Below, piece after piece: positions 1 to 4,623 of a stretch of 6,520 nt of DNA. Location: NCBI GenBank assembly GCA_050999155.1, contig JBPCPM010000107.1:1-6520 (forward strand). The letters run 5' to 3'. The first letter of the stretch is position 1. Each line of letters starts with the position of its first letter. The DNA comes from JBPCPM01 sp050999155. Lineage in GTDB: Bacteria > Actinomycetota > Thermoleophilia > Solirubrobacterales > 70-9. Under the pieces are notes generated by a model. It ran no database searches and was not told where the DNA came from. It was given only the letters and a program-made list of their open reading frames with translations. Both the position numbers and the translations under genes were made by a program.

Positions 1-2
1 GC

Positions 3-350
3 CAGCTCGGTGTCGACGCCCCCTCGGCCACCGGTTTCGAGATGCTTGTCGTGCTCACGAGCGCGGGCGGCGAACTCGAGCTCCGTGCGCTCCGCAGGCG
101 CCTGCGCACGTCAAAGGCCAACGCGACCGAGGTGCTCGACACGCTCGTCGCTCGGGGCCTGGCCCTGCGTAGCCGCCACCCGTCGGACCGCCGAGCGGTC
201 GTCGTCGAGTTGACCGAGGCCGGGCGGGCCGTGGTCGCCCGCGCGTTTCCGGCGCACACCGATCGTGTGCGCCAGGCGTTCGATCGTCTGGAAGACGACG
301 AGAAGCGCCAGCTCGCGAGCATCTGCCGCAAGCTCGCTGACGCCGCCTGA
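3..350 (+). CDS. MarR-family transcriptional regulator, C-terminal part (5' end outside window)
   Basis: The frame is open to the left edge, so the gene starts upstream; an ATG at 42 lies inside the conserved fold and is not a credible start. The visible 115 codons run from the end of an N-terminal helix (QLGVDAPSATGFEML) through a winged helix-turn-helix. The recognition region is LRALRRRLRTSKANATEVLD, followed by the MarR wing signature HPSDRRAVVVELTEAG, with the D-R-R of the family's DxR wing. The last 45 residues form a charged helix (RQAFDRLEDDEKRQLASICR), as in the MarR C-terminal dimerisation helix. Family members are dimeric DNA-binding proteins, usually repressors released by phenolic ligands or thiol oxidation. 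No ligand or target can be read here, and no conserved sensor cysteine is visible (a single Cys lies near the C-terminus). It is 199 bp from ileS, so co-transcription is possible but not shown. Confidence 0.85.
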   Translation, partial: QLGVDAPSATGFEMLVVLTSAGGELELRALRRRLRTSKANATEVLDTLVARGLALRSRHPSDRRAVVVELTEAGRAVVARAFPAHTDRVRQAFDRLEDDEKRQLASICRKLADAA

Positions 351-436
351 CCGGCCCCGGCGAGTCCCGGTTGTGGCCCCCGGCAGTCGAACGCCGCCGC
401 TGCGTCAGCGATTGCCTTGCCGTTCGTTGTTGGCGT

Positions 437-468
437 GATCGGAACTCGACGGTCGGTTGGTTTCGATC
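437..468 (+). promoter_or_regulatory. Stem-loop in the ileS leader
   Basis: GATCGGAACT (437-446) pairs with GGTTTCGATC (459-468). This gives a continuous 10-bp stem with two G-U wobbles and a 12-nt loop. It lies about 80 nt before the ileS start. A role in ileS control is only a possibility. A T-box (motif TGGNACCGCG) would be the expected actinobacterial ileS leader element, and I could not find that motif between 351 and 549. Confidence 0.3.
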
Positions 469-513
469 GCGGCCCGCTCCGAGGCCCGGCCGTGCGAGGC
501 GGTCGTGGAGCAG

Positions 514-547
514 GCCCGGGCGCAGACTGCTTCGTAGACTCCCGGGC
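514..547 (+). promoter_or_regulatory. Hairpin abutting the ileS start codon
   Basis: GCCCGGG (514-520) is perfectly complementary to CCCGGGC (541-547), a 7-bp all-GC stem. A small inner helix CTGC/GTAG (527-530/534-537) closes on a UUC loop. The stem ends two bases before the ATG at 550 and occupies the place where a ribosome-binding site should be. No purine-rich Shine-Dalgarno is visible upstream of the ATG. The arrangement suggests structure-dependent initiation, but CCCGGG is self-complementary and common in GC-rich DNA, so chance is a real alternative. Confidence 0.35.
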
Positions 548-549
548 GC

Positions 550-3500
550 ATGGCCGCCCCGTCCGACCCCACTCGCTTCCGGCCTGTCGAGTCCGGCCAG
601 GCGTTCCCCGCCCTCGAAGAACGGGTGCTCGAACGCTGGCGGGAGCAGGATCTGTTCCGACGTTCGCTCGAGCAGCGCCGCGACGCCCCGGTCTGGTCGT
701 TCTTCGAAGGACCGCCCACGGCCAACGGCCGGCCGGGTTCGCACCATGTGCTCTCGCGGGTGTTCAAGGACATCTACCCGCGCTACCGCACGATGCGCGG
801 GTTCCGGGTTCCGCGCAAGGGCGGCTGGGACTGCCACGGGCTCCCGGTCGAGTTGGAGGTCGAGAAGGAGATCGGGATCTCCTCCAAGGAGGAGATCGAG
901 GAGTTCGGCATCGCCGAGTTCAACGAGCGCTGCCGTGCGTCGGTGGTGCGCTACGTGTCCGACTGGAACCGGCTGACCGAGCGGATCGGCTTCTGGCTGG
1001 ACCTCGACGATCCGTACTGGACGCTCGACAACGACTACATCGAGTCGGTCTGGTGGGCACTCGGGCGCCTGTGGGAGGACGGCCGGCTCTACGAGGGCCA
1101 CAAGGTCGTGCCGTACTGCCCCCGCTGCGGGACCGCACTGTCATCGCATGAGGTCGCGCTCGGCTACCGCGACGTCGAGGACCCGTCGGCCTACGTGCGG
1201 CTCCCGATCGACGGGGACCCTGGGTCATCGCCGCTGCAGGCGGGCGATGCACTCGTGGTGTGGACGACGACCCCATGGACCTTGATGGCCAACGCTGCCG
1301 TGGCCGCAGGCCCGGAGATCACCTACGCCCGCGTGCGCCACGACGACGAGGTGCTCGTGCTCGCCGAGGCGCTGGTCGAGCGGGTGCTCGGCGAGCAGGC
1401 CGAGATCCTCGACAGGTTCTCCGGCGAGCAGCTCACCGGCGTGCGCTACCGGCCCCCGTTCGACTACGTCACGGACTTCGGGCCCAAGTCCCATTCGGTC
1501 CTGCCGGCCGCCTTCGTGACCACCGACGACGGAACCGGCCTCGTGCACACCGCCCTGGCCTTTGGCGAAGACGACTTTCGCTTCGGCGAGCAGCACGGCC
1601 TGACCCTGCAGAATCCCGTCCGCCTCGACGGCACCTACGACGAGCGGACGGGCCCCTGGGCCGGACGGTTCGTCAAGGACGCTGACGCCGACATCGTGGC
1701 CGACCTCGACGGCCGCGGGCTGCTGCTGCGCTCGGAGCGCTACGAGCACGCCTACCCCCACTGCTGGCGGTGCGAGACGCCGCTGCTGTACTACGCCAAG
1801 TCCAGCTGGTACATCCGCACCACCGAGGTGCGCGACGAGATGCTGGCCGGCAACCAAGAGATCTCCTGGTACCCCGAGCACATCCGCGACGGCCGCTTCG
1901 GGCGCTGGCTGGAAAACAACGTCGACTGGGCGCTGTCGCGCGACCGCTACTGGGGAACGCCGCTGCCGATCTGGGAGTGCGCCTCCGCCGAGTGCGACCA
2001 CCGCGAGTGCGTCGGCTCCCGGGAGCGGCTACGGGAGCTGGGCGGCGAGGTTCCCGAAGACCTCCACCGGCCCCACATCGACGATGTGGAACTCGATTGC
2101 GCGAAATGCGGTGGCACCATGCGCCGCGTCGCGCCGGTCATCGACACGTGGTTCGACTCGGGCGCGATGCCCTTCGCCCAGCACCACTACCCGTTCGAAA
2201 ACACCGAGCTGTTCGACGAGCGCCATCCGGCCGACTTCATCTGCGAGGCCATCGACCAGACGCGCGGCTGGTTCTACACCCTGCACGCCGAGTCCACGCT
2301 GCTGTTCGGCGGCCCCGCCTACCGCAACTGCGTCTGCCTCGGGCTGATCCTCGACCCTGAGGGCCAGAAGATGTCCAAGAGCCGGGGCAACATCGTGGCC
2401 CCCCAGGAGGTCCTCGACCGCCACGGCGCCGACGCGTTGCGCTGGTACTACCTCACGGCCCAGCAGCCCTGGACCGGCTACCGGTTCTCGACCGACGCGG
2501 TCGGCGAGTCTGTGCGCCGCTTCCTGCTGACCCTGTGGAACACGTACGCGTTCTACGTGCTGTACGCGAACGCCAGCGAGGCGACCGACCCGCCCTCGGT
2601 GGCCGACCGCGACCCGTTGGACCGGTGGCTGCTGGCCCGCCTGCAGGGCACGGTGGCCGTGGTCACCGAACGGCTCGACGACTACGACTCGACGACGGCC
2701 GGCCGGGAGATCGCCGAGGCCGTGGACGAGCTGTCCAACTGGTACGTGCGCCTGAGCCGCCGCCGGTTCTGGGAGGGCGACCCGGGGGCGCTGGCCACCC
2801 TGCGCGAAGCCCTGACCACGCTCTCCGAGCTGCTCGCCCCCTTCATCCCGTTTGTGGCCGACGAGATCTGGACGAACCTCGTCGGCGGAGCCGACGGGGC
2901 GTTCCCCGACGACCGCGACTCCGTCCATCTCGCCGATTTCCCCGAGCCGGACGAGGCACTCGCCGACGCCGACCTCCAGGCCGAGATGGGCACGGTCCAG
3001 ACCACCGTGGAGCTGGGCCGCGCCGCCCGCGCCGCCGCCGGCGTCAAGAACCGCCAGCCCCTGCGCTCCGCGGTCATCGTCGCCTCCGACACCGAGCGCC
3101 AGGCCATCGAGGGCCTGGCCGACCTGGTCCGCGCCGAGCTCAACGTCAAGGCGCTGGAGTTCGTCTCCGACGAGGCCGAGCTGGCCAGCTACGAGGTCAA
3201 GCCCAACTACCGCGCCCTGGGCCCGCGGTTCGGCGCCGAGATGCCCCAGGTCGCCGCCGCCATCGAGGCCCTCGACCCCGACGCGGTCGCCAACGCCGTC
3301 CGCGGCGGCGCGCCGGTCGGAGTCTCCATCGGCGGCAAGGACCACCAGCTCACCGCCGAGGACGTGACTTTGGTCATGGCCCCCCTCCCCGGCTACGAGG
3401 TCTCGGCCGAGGCCGGCCATGCCGTCGCCCTGGCCACCGAGCTCGACGACGACCTCCGCGTCGAGGGCCTGGCCCGCGAGATCGTCCATGCCATCCAGGG

Positions 3501-3708
3501 AACCCGCCGCGACGAGGGCCTGGAGATCACCGACCGCATCGCCCTCTCCCTGGGAGGCGCCCCCGACCTCCTGGAAGCAGCCCGCACCCACGCCGACACG
3601 ATCGCCACCGAAACCCTGGCCACGACGCTCGCCTACGACGCCACCGACGGCGCCACGACGACGATCGAGGGCAGCACCCTCCACATCGCCGTCACGAAGT
3701 CCGGCTAG
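550..3708 (+). CDS. ileS: Isoleucyl-tRNA synthetase, type 2 (IleRS2-like)
   Basis: This cytoplasmic class I synthetase charges tRNA-Ile with isoleucine using ATP and hydrolyses mischarged Val-tRNA-Ile. The 1052-aa product has the length of the long IleRS forms. The HIGH-motif position reads GSHH (residues 63-66), inside PPTANGRPGSHHVLSR. KMSKS is intact at 607-611, preceded by DQTRGWFYTL. WFDSG is at 534-538. The CP1 editing insert spans roughly 200-390, with the threonine-rich TTTPWTL (239-245), GTGLVHTALAFGEDD (328-342) and the catalytic Asp region at 341-342. Cysteine pairs that may bind zinc sit at 190/193, 405/408 and 517/520, with more Cys at 477, 482 and 487. The helical anticodon-binding domain runs about 655-840 (LSNWYVRLSRRRFW). 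The C-terminal domain with VKPNYRALGPRFG (883 onwards) is typical of type 2. An in-frame TAG at 535-537 makes the ATG at 550 the first possible start, and it precedes conserved sequence. It has no Shine-Dalgarno and may be leaderless or structure-controlled. It converges with trxA. Confidence 0.96.
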   Translation: MAAPSDPTRFRPVESGQAFPALEERVLERWREQDLFRRSLEQRRDAPVWSFFEGPPTANGRPGSHHVLSRVFKDIYPRYRTMRGFRVPRKGGWDCHGLPVELEVEKEIGISSKEEIEEFGIAEFNERCRASVVRYVSDWNRLTERIGFWLDLDDPYWTLDNDYIESVWWALGRLWEDGRLYEGHKVVPYCPRCGTALSSHEVALGYRDVEDPSAYVRLPIDGDPGSSPLQAGDALVVWTTTPWTLMANAAVAAGPEITYARVRHDDEVLVLAEALVERVLGEQAEILDRFSGEQLTGVRYRPPFDYVTDFGPKSHSVLPAAFVTTDDGTGLVHTALAFGEDDFRFGEQHGLTLQNPVRLDGTYDERTGPWAGRFVKDADADIVADLDGRGLLLRSERYEHAYPHCWRCETPLLYYAKSSWYIRTTEVRDEMLAGNQEISWYPEHIRDGRFGRWLENNVDWALSRDRYWGTPLPIWECASAECDHRECVGSRERLRELGGEVPEDLHRPHIDDVELDCAKCGGTMRRVAPVIDTWFDSGAMPFAQHHYPFENTELFDERHPADFICEAIDQTRGWFYTLHAESTLLFGGPAYRNCVCLGLILDPEGQKMSKSRGNIVAPQEVLDRHGADALRWYYLTAQQPWTGYRFSTDAVGESVRRFLLTLWNTYAFYVLYANASEATDPPSVADRDPLDRWLLARLQGTVAVVTERLDDYDSTTAGREIAEAVDELSNWYVRLSRRRFWEGDPGALATLREALTTLSELLAPFIPFVADEIWTNLVGGADGAFPDDRDSVHLADFPEPDEALADADLQAEMGTVQTTVELGRAARAAAGVKNRQPLRSAVIVASDTERQAIEGLADLVRAELNVKALEFVSDEAELASYEVKPNYRALGPRFGAEMPQVAAAIEALDPDAVANAVRGGAPVGVSIGGKDHQLTAEDVTLVMAPLPGYEVSAEAGHAVALATELDDDLRVEGLAREIVHAIQGTRRDEGLEITDRIALSLGGAPDLLEAARTHADTIATETLATTLAYDATDGATTTIEGSTLHIAVTKSG

Positions 3709-3718
3709 CCCCACCGGC

Positions 3719-3763
3719 CGAGTGCCCGATAGTGGGGTCATTGACCAAGAAATCGGGCACTCG
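3719..3763 (+). terminator. Candidate ileS terminator or 3' stabilising hairpin (repeat copy 1)
   Basis: A perfect 12-bp GC-rich stem begins 11 bases past the ileS TAG, where a terminator would sit. No T-tract follows (the next bases are CCGCACACGG). It is therefore not a classical intrinsic terminator, although many actinobacterial terminators lack one. It could instead protect the mRNA 3' end or act as DNA. Confidence 0.4.
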
Positions 3764-3778
3764 CCGCACACGGAACGC

Positions 3779-3823
3779 CGAGTGCCCGATAGTGGGGTCA
3801 TTGGCCACAAAATCGTGCGCTCG
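3779..3823 (+). terminator. Second copy of the hairpin, imperfect stem
   Basis: CGAGTGCCCGAT (3779-3790) faces ATCGTGCGCTCG (3812-3823). Eleven of the 12 positions pair, one of them as a G-U wobble, with a single mismatch. The loop keeps AGTGGGGTCATTG and can form GTGG/CCAC (3792-3795/3805-3808). It may be a backup terminator or an eroding repeat copy. No T-tract follows. Confidence 0.3.
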
Positions 3824-3831
3824 ACGAGAGC

Positions 3832-3849
3832 CGTCGCGTCAGAGCGACG
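3832..3849. other. Short inverted repeat
   Basis: CGTCGC (3832-3837) pairs with GCGACG (3844-3849) around a 6-nt loop. In DNA this GC-rich such a stem may be chance. It is listed because it follows directly on the tandem hairpin units. Confidence 0.2.
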
Positions 3850-3963
3850 TCCGTAGTGTCGTCCCACCCCTACGCGCCGAAGCACCATCCCGCTCCGAGG
3901 CCGTTCCCTCATCCAGGAGCTACATCCGGCGCGCCGTCCCACACCGGCGCATCGAGCATCCCG

Positions 3964-3988
3964 CCGTCCCTACGTCAGCCAGGGACGG
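3964..3988. terminator. 8-bp stem-loop, possible terminator
   Basis: CCGTCCCT (3964-3971) and AGGGACGG (3981-3988) are perfect complements around a 9-nt loop. On the + strand only two T residues follow, so this is a weak intrinsic terminator at best. It lies just before the long inverted repeat and may belong to the same structured block. Confidence 0.3.
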
Positions 3989-3993
3989 TTGGA

Positions 3994-4097
3994 GCGGGGC
4001 CGGGTGGGTGGTCCGGCGACAATCGGCGAGTCCCCGCCACCTCGGTCCCGCCCCCACGACCGTGACGAGCGTCGCGGGGCCACCCACCCGGCCCCGC
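3994..4097. repeat. Perfect 18-bp inverted repeat with paired, branched interior
   Basis: GCGGGGCCGGGTGGGTGG (3994-4011) and its exact reverse complement (4080-4097) enclose 68 bp. Pairing continues inward: a G-U and two G-C pairs (4012-4014/4077-4079), one mismatch, then GCGAC/GTCGC (4016-4020/4071-4075). The remaining interior can form GGCG/CGCC (4025-4028/4035-4038) and CGGTC/GACCG (4043-4047/4058-4062). The whole 104 bp folds as a long stem topped by two small hairpins. It ends 59 bp past the trxA stop, so it may terminate trxA (and ileS from the other side). A non-autonomous element or a structured RNA are alternatives. No transposase or target duplication is seen. Confidence 0.7.
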
Positions 4098-4156
4098 CCA
4101 CCAGCCCGAAGCAGCTGACGTCGCCCGACGAGCGCACGACCGCGAGCGCCGCGCCC

Positions 4157-4483
4157 CTACGCCAGCGCCGGATCGAGCTCCGCCACCAGCTTGCGCTTGT
4201 TCATAGCCCCGATCAGCTTCTTCTCGACCTGCCCGTTCTTGAACAGGATCATGGTCGGGATCGAGAGGACCTCGTACTTCGCGGCGGTCTGCTGGTTCTC
4301 GTCGACGTTGAGCTTGGCGATCTGGACATCGTCACGCTCGCCGGCGAGCTCCTCGAGGACCGGGGCGACCACGCGGCACGGGCCGCACCACGGCGCCCAG
4401 AAGTCGACGAGAACCGGCGTGCCAGACTCGATGACATCGGCCTGGAAGTTGGTGTCGGTGACGTCTTTGACAGCTCCGGCCAC
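4157..4483 (-). CDS. trxA: Thioredoxin
   Basis: The 108-aa product has the classical thioredoxin length and contains the full set of family residues. The redox motif WCGPC is at 32-36 (active Cys33 and Cys36). The buried Asp is at 27 in VLVDFWAPWC, and the cis-proline is at 76 in LSIPTMILF. FKNGQ follows at 81-85 and the C-terminal helix ends DPALA. It reduces disulfides in cytoplasmic proteins such as ribonucleotide reductase or peroxiredoxins and is recycled by thioredoxin reductase, which is not in this window. No signal peptide is present, so it is cytosolic. The start is a GTG at 4483-4481. It is the only standard start before an in-frame stop (4516-4514), and GGAG lies 7 nt upstream. 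The gene follows the large surface-protein gene on the same strand after 140 bp but appears to have its own promoter. Confidence 0.96.
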   Translation of the reverse strand: MAGAVKDVTDTNFQADVIESGTPVLVDFWAPWCGPCRVVAPVLEELAGERDDVQIAKLNVDENQQTAAKYEVLSIPTMILFKNGQVEKKLIGAMNKRKLVAELDPALA

Positions 4484-4490
4484 GATCGCG

Positions 4491-4494
4491 CTCC
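4491..4494 (-). promoter_or_regulatory. Shine-Dalgarno of trxA
   Basis: On the minus strand GGAG is followed by seven bases (CGCGATC) and then GTG. This is ideal spacing and fixes the GTG start. Confidence 0.75.
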
Positions 4495-4508
4495 ATTCGT
4501 CTCGCTCA

Positions 4509-4524
4509 ATACTTCACAAAGTAT
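4509..4524 (-). promoter_or_regulatory. 16-bp palindrome, candidate operator of trxA
   Basis: The minus strand reads ATACTTTGTGAAGTAT: perfect 6-bp arms (ATACTT/AAGTAT) around a 4-base centre. It overlaps the -10 candidate and the likely start of transcription, the usual place for a repressor site. Spacing and symmetry suit a dimeric winged-helix regulator (MarR, HxlR or ArsR type). Which protein binds is unknown. Confidence 0.45.
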
Positions 4525-4525
4525 A
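4520..4525 (-). promoter_or_regulatory. -10 candidate of trxA promoter (TATACT)
   Basis: TATACT on the minus strand matches TATAAT at five of six positions. It would start transcription near 4512, about 30 nt before the GTG. No convincing -35 is present at 16-18 bp, and the GGAAT/GTT pattern of SigR-type promoters is not found at the right spacing. Confidence 0.45.
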
Positions 4526-4560
4526 GTAACAGCGTGGGGGCCGCACTCCTGACCCGTTTC

Positions 4561-4573
4561 ACGCCGGGGGCGT
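4561..4573 (-). terminator. Weak hairpin after the secreted-protein gene
   Basis: ACGCC and GGCGT form a 5-bp stem with a 3-nt loop, about 50 bp beyond the stop of the minus-strand gene. No T-tract follows, so this is only a possible terminator. Confidence 0.15.
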
Positions 4574-4623
4574 CAACGGTACACCGATGGTCGGCCCGGA
4601 CCGGATGCCGGCGCTCTGCCGGG

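Larger units (their letters stand above)
3718..3823. repeat. Two direct copies of a 46-bp hairpin unit, 60-bp period
   Basis: Copy 1 is 3718-3763 and copy 2 is 3778-3823, separated by 14 bp. The first 26 bases of the copies are identical, and the last 20 differ at five positions. In copy 1 the arms CGAGTGCCCGAT (3719-3730) and ATCGGGCACTCG (3752-3763) are perfect 12-bp complements around a 21-nt loop. The loop contains a nested GGTC/GACC helix (3736-3739/3743-3746). Copy 2 keeps the stem with one G-U wobble and one mismatch. The unit begins 10 bp after the ileS stop. It resembles REP-like intergenic palindromes or tandem terminators. I do not recognise the family. Confidence 0.85.
3709..4156. 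other. Structured 448-bp intergenic region between convergent ileS and trxA
   Basis: No reading frame here has a recognisable product, a ribosome-binding site or conserved-looking protein sequence. The region instead carries successive inverted repeats: tandem hairpin units at 3718-3823, a 6-bp hairpin at 3832-3849, an 8-bp hairpin at 3964-3988 and a long inverted repeat at 3994-4097. The stretch 3850-3963 shows only a 10-bp GC palindrome (3927-3936, containing GGCGCGCC). Because both flanking genes point inward, the obvious role is transcription termination from both sides. The amount of structure is more than that would need. Confidence 0.7.
4484..4623 (-). promoter_or_regulatory. trxA upstream region
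   Basis: These 140 bp separate the stop of the large secreted-protein gene from trxA. The trxA-proximal third is conspicuously AT-rich for this genome and holds the -10 candidate, the palindrome and the ribosome-binding site. The distal part carries only short GC hairpins. Confidence 0.55.

Noticed and set aside
351..549. T-box riboswitch for ileS
   Set aside because: The T-box core TGGNACCGCG is not present. The nearest string (TGGAGC, 506-511) would not pair with the ACCA end of tRNA-Ile.
55..1101. Minus-strand open frame (348 codons) opposite the MarR gene and the ileS 5' end
   Set aside because: It has an Arg/Pro-rich shadow composition and no domains, and it overlaps two supported genes.
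3718..3823. CRISPR array
   Set aside because: Only two units with a 14-bp gap, each unit itself a long hairpin, and no cas genes. Array geometry is not met.
2029..3942. Long minus-strand open frame (637 codons) opposite ileS
   Set aside because: It lies antisense to a fully recognisable ileS, and its product is a Gly/Val/Arg-rich low-complexity sequence without motifs. This is a GC-rich shadow frame.
3994..4011. G-quadruplex
   Set aside because: There are three G-runs of at least three and only a GG as the fourth. The strand is better explained as the arm of the inverted repeat.
2535..4118. Plus-strand frame running from within ileS through the intergenic hairpins
   Set aside because: Arg/Pro-rich, it overlaps ileS out of frame and has no ribosome-binding site. 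The intergenic part simply translates the repeats.
4500..4560. SigR-type promoter for trxA
   Set aside because: GGAGT and GTT are present on the minus strand but only 14 bp apart, not the 18-19 bp expected.
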